In this document: piece by piece, positions 49,116 through 64,000 of the stretch | Numbering within the stretch: the stretch's first letter is position 1 | Layout: each line of letters opens with the position of its first letter | Assembly (NCBI GenBank): GCA_020091685.1 | Contig: CM034599.1 | Location: 26,473,922 to 26,537,921 of the forward strand | DNA: 64,000 nt | Direction of reading: 5' to 3' | Origin: Lutjanus erythropterus | Lineage: Eukaryota > Chordata > Actinopteri > Lutjaniformes > Lutjanidae | Made by a program: the position numbers and the translations under genes | Notes under the pieces: model-generated | The model's input: only the letters and a program-made list of their open reading frames with translations | Database searches by the model: none | Told to the model about the DNA's origin: nothing

Positions 49116-51716
49116 GTGAGTTTATTATCAAGATCACTGCTCGTTTCGGCCGTAAGCTGGTAAAAACCGGCCGTCGAGGCGGTTTTGTGGTGAGAATGGC
49201 TACCAGGAAACAAGCGCGCTCGGGCCTGGCCAACAGTTTCGCGGATGCCATTTTGAAAAATTAGCCTTTATCCCATCTTTTATCCATCTGTAGGAGACGT
49301 CAGGTGGTGTGGCGTTGCATTTACCAGTAAAATTAGATATGTTTTCACGGCGCATTACTTAAATTCTCTGATTTACTGTGTAAACAGTGTCATTCATTGT
49401 ACCGAGTCCATCACAGAGCGCATCAAATGTCATCGTACAGATGACATGATGTAGCCCCACCGGTTCAGGCCAGAGCAGCTGCTTCCTCATGCAGACTTCC
49501 TCATCTACAAGTTAATAGAAAGCTGCTTTCGTTAATGAGGAAACAGAGTAGCCTTTAAAGTATGCTCTCATTGGTGCAGCTGCACTTCCTGCATTTTGAA
49601 TCTAATGTAATTTCCTGCTTGTAGCCGCCAAATCCAACCAGAGTGACACATGTTAGGCTGCACACGTGTTTATACTCTGTCTGACCACACACAGCAGCTT
49701 TGAATATATCTTTTAAATTAAAATATCACCATTTACATCATTGTGGACTTTGACTGAAGATCCAGTTTTTAATTGCTACTTAGTTATTAAGAATTTGCCT
49801 CCGTGTTCATGACAGAACAACGACTGACAGCAGTCTCCAGACATACTAACAAAACCCTTTGCCCTACCCTATAAAAACATTGCATAATCCATTATAATAA
49901 CAGAACAACAGAATAAAAAGTAAGGTGAGGTGCTTGAAAACACAGTAGCCTAGTAGTCAGTGCAGTGCTTTTTGTCTTGGTTTTACAGACTGACAACAAC
50001 ATTCAAACTGAGAATGATTAAAGTTGTGGACAGAAACAGTGGTGATCAGTTGCATGATATACACCACACTATTTGTGACTCCTTTGCAAAGTTGAGGCTG
50101 AGATGGCCAGAGCCAGGGCTGCAACTTAATGATTATTTTCATTATCAGTTAATCTGTCAGTCATTTTCTTGATTAACCAATTAGTTGTTTGGCCCATAAA
50201 ATGTCAGAAAATGCTGAAAAATTGTTGATCATTGTTTCCTAAAGCCCAAGGTAACATCTTCAAATGTCTTGTTTTGCCCACAACCCAAAGACATTCAGTT
50301 TCACTGTCATAGAGGACTAAGAAAACCAGATAATATCCACAGTTTAGAAGCTGAAATCATAGAATAAAGACACTTACTCTTTTAAAAAAAAATACTTACA
50401 TTGATTCTTTATCAAAGTAGTTGGCATTTAATTTAATAGTTGACAGTGAACTGGTTAATTTAGTAATTGCTGCAGCTCTGCAGTGAACCTTTTTCTGGTG
50501 ATGGAAATTGTGACTTTTATACAGGTGCAACTAATCTCAGTAATGAAGGTTGCATTCAATGTGGGTGTCCCAGAGGGATAGTCATATTATTGTGCTGTGG
50601 CTCACTGGCACAACTTAATATTATGGAGCATCAGTACTCTATGCCACTTTTGTGGACAGAGCAGCAATAATTACCTGCTAACTATTTTGACAATGGAGTT
50701 GTTTGATTGGACCATTTGTAAGCCTTTGTTTAATATATATCCACATTTTTGCATCCACAGTTATAGTCTTGTTTTCAACCGTTTCTATGCCTTTGAAATC
50801 CATTTAAAGATAAATATTAATTATATATGGGTCTTTAAATGGCATACACTCATCAGGCAGGATACACAGCCATGTACATTTTCTTTCCTTTTATTTATGA
50901 AGGTTAGTCCCATCACCATGTCCTGAATGATTCTTCTGTATACAGAGTAGGTCTAAAAGTTTAATGTGATGATTAAACAGTCTGACATTTCTGTCTGCAT
51001 TTTTTTGGCTCTGTAGTTTTTCTCCAAAACGACAGAGCGATTTGTCCATGGAGTGGACTCTTTTCTCGACACTATCTGGAAGATCTGGTCGGATTTGCTG
51101 GATGTGATGGGCATCGACTGTAAGTTTTAAAACTACCATGGCATTCCTAACAAAGAAGGATAGGCACAAAGAGAATGTTTATATATATATTAAGAGAAAA
51201 GAATACACATTTTTGAATGTCCTGTGTCATTACATTATGTACATTTTTGGATGTTTATATCTGCTTGTTTTCTCTGTCTTTCTTCCCGCCATAGCCTCAA
51301 ACCTCAGCCACTACTTCAGCCCCACTTCTCTCACCAACTCTCCGGCACGTGCACTTCTCCTGGTTGCCGCCGTACTCTTGGCCTACTGGTTCCTCTCCAT
51401 GTTCCTGGGGGGTTTCTTCTACCTGCTGCACGCCGTGTTTGGCCGCTTCTTCTGGCTGGCACGTGTCACACTCTTTGCCCTGTCCTGCCTCTACATCCTG
51501 CAGAAGTTTGAGGGCGACCCTGAGCGCGCTGTGCTGCCGCTGTGCTTCATCATGGCGGTATACTTCATGACGGGGCCCGTGGGAGCGTACTGGCGTCGGG
51601 GAGGCGGTGCAGGTTCACTGGAAGAGAAAATTGACCACCTGGACACTCAGATCAGGCTGCTTAACATCAGGCTGAGCCGCGTCATAGACAGTCTGGAGCG
51701 TAGTGGCGAGCAGTAG
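48939..51716 (+). CDS. bri3bp: bri3bp, BRI3-binding protein (complete, three exons)
   Basis: Exons 48939-49115, 51017-51119 and 51295-51716 join to 233 residues ending in TAG. The order is: a hydrophobic N-terminal signal-like segment (about residues 4-23); an SS(V)FGEDN block (about 46-53); TERFV.GVD (about 65-72); SNLS.YFSP (95-103); two or three long hydrophobic membrane segments (about 113-138, 145-163, 173-193); and a C-terminal amphipathic or coiled-coil segment rich in L, R and E (about 202-229). These blocks and the length fit BRI3BP (human 251 aa), a multi-pass membrane protein reported in the mitochondrial outer membrane or ER, linked to apoptosis and p53 stability, and related to TMEM109. 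The ATG at 48939 was chosen because it has G at -3 and starts the signal-like segment; the in-frame sequence upstream offers no other ATG. It is divergent from STPG2 and convergent with wdr31. Confidence 0.95.
49116..51016 (+). other. bri3bp: bri3bp intron 1
   Basis: Starts CpG-rich, then AT-rich; contains the near-full family B copy (50115-50475). Confidence 0.75.
50115..50475 (+). repeat. Interspersed repeat family B, copy 4 (near full)
   Basis: Starts AGGGCTGCAACTTAATGATT, with ATAAAATGTCAGAAAATGCT and TTCAAATGTCTTGTTTTGCC. The most complete copy, in bri3bp intron 1. Confidence 0.75.
51017..51119 (+). CDS. bri3bp: bri3bp exon 2
   Basis: Residues 60-93 plus one base. It encodes TTERFVHGVDSF and WKIWSDLLDVMGID, the conserved luminal segment before the first membrane span. 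The acceptor is CTGTAG and the donor ACT|GTAAGT, leaving phase 1. Confidence 0.95.
51295..51716 (+). CDS. bri3bp: bri3bp exon 3 (terminal coding exon)
   Basis: Residues 94-233 and the TAG stop. It holds all the membrane spans, including ALLLVAAVLLAYWFLS and PLCFIMAVYFMTGPVG, and the C-terminal coiled segment. The acceptor is CGCCATAG. GC content is clearly higher than in the flanking introns and 3' UTR. Confidence 0.96.
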
Positions 51717-52505
51717 GTGGCAGCGAGGCTGAAGATGAGGATGAGGGGGAGGGAGGGGATGATGTAGAACCAGCTGCAGCTGATGTCACATCTGCAGCAA
51801 CACAACTACTGGGTATTTACAACTCTATTGTCAGATGGGGGACAAAACTAGATTTGAAAACAGTATTTTAACTGCTTGAGTTGATTTTTAGTTACAGAAA
51901 GATCCTCAGAGGTGTGGACAGATGACACGGAGCAAATCAACCAAACAACAATTTTTCTTTTACTTTTATCTCAAGGCTTTGAAATGTTTTTGCTACATCT
52001 GTGAGGAAGTTATCAGAGAGATGTCCATGATTTTCTAAATGCTGGCCTAATTCTACACCTCAGCTACTTTTGAGAAACTCCCAAGTTGGGGCTTGAATTT
52101 TTGGTGTTTGGATAAGCATTGTCACTGCTTTGAATAAGCATATTTGATGTATCTTTGTTTCTTTCTATCCTTGTGATCAACCTGGGGATCACGATTCTTA
52201 CACAGGTTTGTCCACAAACATTTTCCCCCTTTTGAAGATCTTGAAGTAGGAAAAGGGTTTGGGTGTCTGATGCAGGGGACCGATACACACATTGTATTTC
52301 TTACATGTAAAAAAAAAAAATCCTCAAGATGTTAAGATAGTTGTTCATAGTAAGATTTATTTATTCCATTTTCCATCCAAAAATGTTGAAATCATGTAGA
52401 TCTAGTTTGTTTCATGAAGACACCGTTCCATAGTGGCAATAGTTTGACATCAGGACCTCTTTTTCATTGTGTGTTTTTGTGTATGAAAGCATGAGCAAAT
52501 GCATC

Positions 52506-52506
<1 letters not shown>

Positions 52507-52562
<56 letters not shown>
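52507..52562 (+). repeat. (GT)n microsatellite downstream of bri3bp
   Basis: About 27 GT units, 790 bases after the bri3bp stop and probably inside its 3' UTR. Confidence 0.95.
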
Positions 52563-52564
<2 letters not shown>

Positions 52565-53091
52565 CAAGCTTGTGAACTGGAAAAAAGCACTGTATCAAAA
52601 AGTCACCATCAGACTGGAAGAAAATGCAGACAGGCAGCAATATCTCAGGGACTCAACCAACACACATAGAATTGAGAGACATCGAGTCTTTTAAAATCAT
52701 GTCTTGGTCTCTTTGAGTCACTTCACAGTTTTTCAGATATGGTTTGAAATCTCACTTGGTAACTAACGTACAATACTTATTGAAAAATGGGTGCACATTA
52801 TGTTTTTGGATGAAGGTGAAATTGAAGTTGGATGAATGTCCAACACCAAAATGCAGCTCATTTATTCATTGTTTTGATACTAGCATGGAATTATTGTGGG
52901 ATTTCAGCTCCAGCTAGTGGTTTTAAATGTTTAAACGCACAAGTCAATTATCAACGACAGTGGTTAAGAAAAAATGACTTTGGTTGTTTTTTAGTCACAT
53001 CACACTGGCTTGAAATATGTCTTAATACATTTCTTAGGATGAGGATTTTAAGGGAGCAAATACAATCAGTTTCTCAACTTGAATACCGATT

Positions 53092-53385
53092 AGGGCTGCA
53101 ACTAATGATCATTTTCATCATTGATTAATCTGCTGATTTTTTTTTTTTTTTGAATCATTTGGTCTATAAAATGTCAAATTGTGATGAATTCTCATCATAA
53201 TTTCTCAGAGAGACCAACGGTCCAAAACCCAAAGAAGTAATTTACTGTCATAAATGACAAAGAAAAGCAGCAAATCCTTGAATTTAAGAAACTGGAACCA
53301 GCAAATATTTTACATTTTTGCTTGAAAAATAACAAATGATTAATTGATTCGCAAAATAGTTAGCAACTAATTGTTGCCACTCTGT
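53092..53385 (+). repeat. Interspersed repeat family B, copy 5
   Basis: Starts TTAGGGCTGCAACTAATGAT and contains GTCTATAAAATGTCAAATTG and GACAAAGAAAAGCAGCAAAT. It lies in the putative bri3bp 3' UTR. Confidence 0.75.
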
Positions 53386-53670
53386 CCACTAAAGTGTGTA
53401 GAAAAATTGCCATGTCATTTTGAGTCACATCACATTAGCTTAAATAAGGTAAAGGTAAATAATGTCTTAACGCATCTGTAAGGATGAAGATTTTTGGTGA
53501 AGTAAATAGGCTCAGTTTCTCAACTTGGTCACATATTAAATTAGGTTATGTGCCTTTGATCCTGTGGCAAAAATACAAACACGTACTGTACAATCCCATC
53601 TGACCCTGCACCTGCACTGGAAAAGACAGACTCAAGGATGATGTACAGAACTTTTACTAGTAACTTGAAG

Positions 53671-54028
53671 GCCTAGTGTGTAAGATTTGTGGTTATTTAT
53701 TGGCAGAATACGACAGAATTGGAATATAATATTCTAAAGTAAGTTTTAATTTGTGTGTAATCACCTGAAATCAAGAATTGCCATGTTTTTGTTACCTTAG
53801 AATGAGCTGTTTATATCTACAGAGGGCGTAGGTCCTCTTCCATGTAGGCTGCCATGTTGCATCACTATGTTTCTACAGTAGCCCAGAATGGACAAACCAA
53901 TCACTGGCTCTAGACAGAGCCTTTTACGCTTTGCTAATGTTTTGTGGCCACTGTAGGTTCTCCACACTTCTGAAAGTGTAAGCTAAGCTCAGCGCTAGAT
54001 GCCACTAAATCCTACACTGGTCCTTTAA
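53671..54028 (-). repeat. Interspersed repeat family A, copy 3 (inverted)
   Basis: Ends in TCCTACACTGGTCCTTTAA, the inverse of the family A start, and contains the inverse of the ATTATATTCC and GGCTACTGTAGAAAC blocks. It lies in the putative bri3bp 3' UTR. Confidence 0.75.
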
Positions 54029-56185
54029 AGTGAGATTTACAGCCAGCCTGATTAATACAAATATTACAACATTATATTAAAACTGTGCTTTGGACGCATG
54101 CTTTGTGTGCATCACTGTAGCCAACTGTAGTTTGATAGGGGCTTTTTATATCTTTATTTCTGCCTTTATTTCTCATCATGTACTGTCAAAACAGACTTTC
54201 CTTGCCATGCTCCTCTGTGTTTATACTGTATATTGTCATCTGTCCTGTTCCCCTTGGCACACAGTTTGTTTTTTTTTTGTTTGTTTTTTTTTTTTTTCAA
54301 TATGTAGAATCTGGACTGTGTAAACACAGGTTTTTGTACAAAAGACCCTAATGCTGTGCAACTTAGTGGGGAAGTGTTGCTTTAAATGTCTCATGAGTAA
54401 GATTAAAACAACATTGCAGGATGATGAGTTGATGGCATTACTGAGGCCAAAGAACCAACCAGTATTTATACCCTTGACACTTAGATTTAAGAAACTCCTC
54501 AACAACTGTTAGTATGTTTCTCAGTGTAGAGAGGGTGCAGTGTTAACAGTCTTCTTTGTGAAGGAAGTATTACATCACAGTAACACCAGCTACAGACACA
54601 TGGACTCAGATAATAACCATTACATGTTGTTTTTCATGCATTCAGTACAATTGCTCATTACCTTGCCTTTCATCTTTATCTTGGAATGAAGGTTCTGTGC
54701 CAGCAGAATTCAACAAAGATAGTTTAGTGTTTGAATATAGGATGCCTCAGTGTGTTTAAATTGTTTGAGAAAAATGAGTCAATCTTTTAAAAATCAAACA
54801 AACACTCCCAGCTCGTCGCTGCAGAAAACCTCCCACCCCCAGGTAGCCCATATAGCCAGTGAAGTCTTAGATTTTCTTGCATGCCATGCTTTATGCCTAT
54901 AATGTTATGTTAAATTATATACATGTTGTTGACTGCCTAGGTAGAGAGATCCCTTCTGAAATGTGATGTTTGATGTGATAATTATGTTGGGGATTTGTAT
55001 TATAATGAGTTTTGTTTTTCTGTACCATGACAGTCAACATTTGCACCCATGACTGTAATGTGTAGACCAAATTCTCTCACTTAAGACTTAAGTGGACGCA
55101 AACTCTCTGAATTTTTCTCTTATTCCATTATCACAGCCTGTCTGTCTCATGATGTGATCTCTGATATGTTAGCAAATTTTAAAATATAGATGTTTTTTTT
55201 ATTACTTTTTTAATTACTATTAAGCTGACTTGAAGGGGGGTTGATGATTGTGTTTTTAGTGTGTGGTTACAGTCTGTAGCCGCTGAGCTGTGTATGTTTT
55301 ACTAAAGATGGCGTATGTGATTTATGAAGGTGTTAGTTAAATTAGAAAGTTTTACCCATTTTATGAATGGATTATGGTACTATGGTTGGAGTCAAGTGAT
55401 CTTCTCATTCATTATTGTATGGAATTCAAATACAGACGTGATACCATCCTTAAGTTGCTTCAGCACTTCAAAAGACTTAGGATTTTGAGAGGTGTTTATC
55501 AGGTCTTGAATTTTAGACACTGAAACTGCATTGCAAATGGCACATAAGTTCTGTCACTGATTTATTATTATTTCTAGCATCACAAAGATCTCAGTTTCTG
55601 AGACAAAAAGCAGCTGAATAACACTCCAAAGACTACAAGAGGGATAATTAAACCTTCCTTTCAAATGTCTTGGAAGAGACACTGTATCTTAAAGTTGCCA
55701 CTAGCTGGAGGTCATGTACCACTTTACATTACCACTTGGATGTTGAAGGTACCAGTGTACCAGAGATTTTGTGTGTGCATCTTTTAGTACTGGATTGAAT
55801 GCTACATTCAGAATACATTCATTCTCCGTCTGTAAACTGCTTGTTGATTGGTGATTAATTCCATTCATTTCATGTACTGTATCCTGCTTATTCCTCTTAT
55901 TCCATGTAGCCTGCTTTTTATAACATACTGTGCCAATTATGTATATTTTCTTTAATTTAAGGCAATTATTTGTATCTGTTGAATTTTATGTAGATGTTGA
56001 TTTTTTTGTTTTTATTTCATTAGTTAATATTTTTAGACCTTTTTTTATCAGAGCATTTCTGTACTTCAGTGATGTGGCACGCACCAAACTGCTGTTGTCT
56101 ACTTCGTGTGTGTCTTAATCAAAACCTGCCGATGGCTAAATGGTCTTTTTTTGTGTGTCTAAAGTGAAAATGAGGTCCAGATTTG

Positions 56186-56191
56186 AATAAA
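56186..56191 (+). terminator. bri3bp: Candidate bri3bp polyadenylation signal AATAAA
   Basis: AATAAA about 4.47 kb downstream of the bri3bp stop, followed by A-rich and T-rich sequence. Other AATAAA-like hexamers exist nearby, so the true site is uncertain. If used, the 3' UTR is very long. Confidence 0.35.
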
Positions 56192-59067
56192 TTAAACACC
56201 ACAGTATGACAAAGTCTTCTACTTAATGATTCATTATAATTTCATGCAGATGTGTTATAAGCTGTGCGTGAATGTGTGTTATTCCAGGATTTTAAGAACA
56301 TAGCTGATGAAGCCAGTTAAATGTGTCACTAGTCATACAAGTCAGAAGGATTCATCATTAAAAGTTTTAATCTATCCTTTTATTGGATGAATTACTTTAA
56401 ATACAGTCTATTTTGTTCTACATACAGCTTCTGATAACTTCCAGGACACATAATTAGCACCAGCCACCAGCAAAATGCTAATAAAATATGTAAATAGTAG
56501 ATGGTGGTTGATTTTCTTTACTCACCAAACAAAAAACACAATATTAAAATTTATTGAGAGGCTGGTAAAATGTGAACATTTACGAGCCACCTGGCTGATG
56601 GACAAAAAAGTTAATTTTTTAATTTTGCTCTCTGCCAAGGACATTTCTGGCACTAGATGGTGCTGATAAATCTTTGGTATTTCCCAAAAGTCTAGTGGTT
56701 TTGGAGTGGATGCTTATTTAATAAGGTGCTTGACAAAGAGAAAATTGGACAAAAATGCCTTATTCTTCAATGGATAAAATGGGTAACATCTTGCTGCGTA
56801 CATAAATTTGATAATACCTTGAAAAGGTATGTACAGAAATACATACTCTTAATAACAGAGTTGGTAATGCAGTGTGCTCAAAACGCAACAATCCATCGCT
56901 GTTATGTTAGCAGGTAAGAATATTCTTGTTATTAGAAACAGAAAACCCAAACCGACTCACGGTGCAAAACATTCAACCCCAATCAGATCTAATTAAAGTA
57001 GATTAGTGGCAGGTAACAGAACATTTAAGTTTGTACACAGCAACTTTCAGGTGAAAACTTGTTGAAACATTTTCACTTAAACACCATCAGTAATCTTACT
57101 GGTAAAGAGGGCATTTTTTGTCATTTTTACTAGTGTTTTCTCACAGTAGGCACTATGTTCATATGAGTGATTTGTATTGGGATAAATCCCTCACAGACAG
57201 AGCTGGGATACCATTAATAATTGAATTTACTTGCAGTATTCTACCGGATGAAATCAAGAAAGCATTCACATTTGATGATAAGTGATGACAAGTATGTAAG
57301 TGGCGTATTAAACACACCGTAAGTCTGTGACCATGTTAAAAATCTCAGCTGACACAAACAGTTTTTCTTCTCAGAGATTATAAAGTGTCTTGTTTATTGC
57401 TAAATCACAATGTATTAAGTACACAAAAATAAAATTTAATCCACTGATGTAGACTGACAAATGCCTAACAGTATTTCCTCTTATCTGATCACCTTGGTTT
57501 CCCTATTGCCCGTAGTCTTTGCTAAATTTTAGAAAAATAATGAATTATTGAACATGGACTCCTTAGCACCGTGTGACAAAGCCACACATCACAGTTCAGC
57601 TTTCTTATCGCAAGTTTTTTTACCGTTCAGTCTTTAGTAGGTACTAAACCACCTTACACCCTCAGAATGATGTTCATATGAAGTGCATTTGGAATCACCT
57701 GAGAATCCATTACTGCTAGTCAGCTTACTTTTATCTGCTGGTCCACTGTTGCAGATAATTCTCTATAATGGAATAAGATGATCTAGCAACCACTGTGAGA
57801 GATGGTCACCTGGATATCTACAAACAAAAAGGAATATTATGTCATTTTAGAGCTGCTGAAACAGCATCAGTATCAAACTTACACTTCATATACAAGAGTG
57901 TTTTAATGCATATCCTGACAATTCAACAAACTAGTTCAATATTTGTTGTTAATAGCACAGTAGCCACAACAGTGAAAAAAAAAAAAAAAAACCTGAAAAC
58001 TCAATCAATGTTGATCAAACAATATCTTCAGTAACTGACAGGTAGCAGGTGTCGATTTGACAGGATGCAGAGCAGCTTTTTTGCATTTGCAATATTTTTC
58101 ATTACCATTTGATTGTTCCAACAACATTTTATTTAAAAAGGGTATTCCTCAGGTATTATGCATAGTAATTTTAAATTTTAAATATACTGGATATCGGTGA
58201 CAATCATCTGTCTCTCGGCAGTTTCAGTTAAAAAATATCAGAATCTGTATCTTTAAAAACTTTTATCAACTAAAGGTTATCTAAAAAAAAAAGCATGTTT
58301 ATACAGTCTTGTGTTGTAGGCAGTTGGTCTAACACTTGGCAGGTTAATGCTACAGTATAAACTAATCAACGGTTACATATTATTATGAACATACACGTGT
58401 TCCTCATAAAAACAGCATTTTTCCAGAAATAAGACTGCAAGTCTGACTGCAGCCACTAAATGTTATTGCCCGCCCAAAAATGACACAATCTTAGTATGAA
58501 ATTCTATGGCTTCTAACTGTCTGTCAGACTCAGACTTAACTTCTCACCAAATATTTTCCTGCTACATCCAAATAACTTGCAAATGTTCAACACCTTCTGC
58601 CACATTGAGATGTCCTCCAAACGTGTATTCAGCACCACCAATAAAACCAATACAACGTGTGTGTGTGTGCACTGCTCCACGCAGCTAAAGTAGTGTATAA
58701 ACTGAGAGAAATCCCCAGTCACTCTGTCCTGGTCCAAGAAGGCAGTAATCCAAGCAGGATCATTTGGGTGTTTTTGGTCTTATTATTTATTGTGTGATGT
58801 GACTTACAGACCAGTGTTCCAGAAGAGCAGCTATGATGGGTGTCCGTGTGGCTCTGATGGACAAAAGGTGCATCCTCCTTTCAAGTCACTATCAGCCTTC
58901 CCTTTTCTCACTTATCTCCTGTCATTCTTCACTGTATGGCATTCTAGTAAAGCAAAATTGTCTATAGAAATATGTAAAATCATACAAAATAAATGTCCAT
59001 ATCCAGCGACACTGCTCGCTGAGTCACTGTCTGTTTGCAGGTCGAGGTTGCAAGTCACACCAGGCGG
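56192..59067. other. Convergent bri3bp/wdr31 intergenic region
   Basis: AT-rich, with no gene I can support. The last 280 bases before the wdr31 stop are its probable 3' UTR. Confidence 0.5.
58786..58791 (-). terminator. wdr31: Candidate wdr31 polyadenylation signal
   Basis: AATAAA on the minus strand (TTTATT on plus) about 280 bases after the wdr31 stop, the first such hexamer I noticed downstream. Confidence 0.4.
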
Positions 59068-63819
<4,752 letters not shown>

Positions 63820-63955
63820 CTGATAAACATAAAATGAGAAACTGGGCAAAACTTTACAAAAATTCAGAAGATACGGGAACATACTGTTTATAGAAAATAT
63901 ATGGACCTAGTTTACTTTATTATAACATAGTCAACAGCACAGATGAAACAACTAT

Positions 63956-63956
<1 letters not shown>

Positions 63957-64000
<44 letters not shown>
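63957..64000 (+). repeat. (GT)n microsatellite, cut by the window end
   Basis: GT runs to the last base of the window, so its true length is unknown. Confidence 0.95.

Larger units (their letters stand above)
51717..56191 (+). other. bri3bp: Probable long bri3bp 3' UTR
   Basis: No supported ORF. Contains the GT microsatellite, family B copy 5 (plus) and family A copy 3 (minus). The 3' limit rests only on a candidate AATAAA at 56186. Confidence 0.4.

Noticed and set aside
286-52562. Repeated CA/GT, GA and TTTG runs considered as CRISPR-like or structured arrays.
   Set aside because: They are simple microsatellites without spacers; the context is a vertebrate genome.

Overview
The window reads as vertebrate, most likely teleost, nuclear DNA. 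Coding sequence is cut into short exons with GT..AG splice sites. The surroundings are AT-rich and full of CA/GT microsatellites and short non-autonomous DNA transposons of kinds familiar from fish genomes. No prokaryotic, organellar or viral gene organisation is visible. I assigned the genes by recognising protein families from translated exons; no database search was possible.

Three protein-coding genes are supported. (1) STPG2 (sperm-tail PG-rich repeat containing 2, SHIPPO/STPG family) is on the minus strand. Ten phase-compatible exons run from the ATG at 45994 down to 16553 and give 432 residues with no stop. The 3' terminal exon(s) were not found. (2) bri3bp (BRI3-binding protein) is complete on the plus strand. 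Three exons between 48939 and 51716 encode 233 aa, followed by a probable long 3' UTR ending near 56191. (3) wdr31 (WD repeat protein 31) is on the minus strand. The C-terminal part lies in five secure exons and one probable upstream exon, 63819 down to 59068; its 5' part lies beyond the window end.

Layout: 1-16552 holds no supported gene, only repeats, tRNA-derived SINE-like pieces and one unexplained GC-richer ORF island (about 10.56-11.09 kb). 16553-45994 is STPG2 with large repeat-rich introns. 45995-48938 is the divergent STPG2/bri3bp intergenic region, with a possible RFX X-box near the STPG2 start. 48939-about 56191 is bri3bp. 56192-59067 is the convergent bri3bp/wdr31 interval. 59068-64000 is wdr31, ending in a GT microsatellite cut by the window edge.

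STPG2 and wdr31 both belong to families linked with cilia or flagella. bri3bp, a multi-pass membrane protein, lies between them with no evident functional link. In human the three orthologues are on different chromosomes (4, 12 and 9), so the cluster reflects genome rearrangement rather than a known module. I found no convincing undescribed biological system. The observations most worth checking are the X-box candidate, the long polypyrimidine tracts before several STPG2 acceptors, an intact-looking hAT-type element with near-perfect target duplication, tandem perfect hairpins at 16.0 kb, and the 10.6-11.1 kb ORF island.
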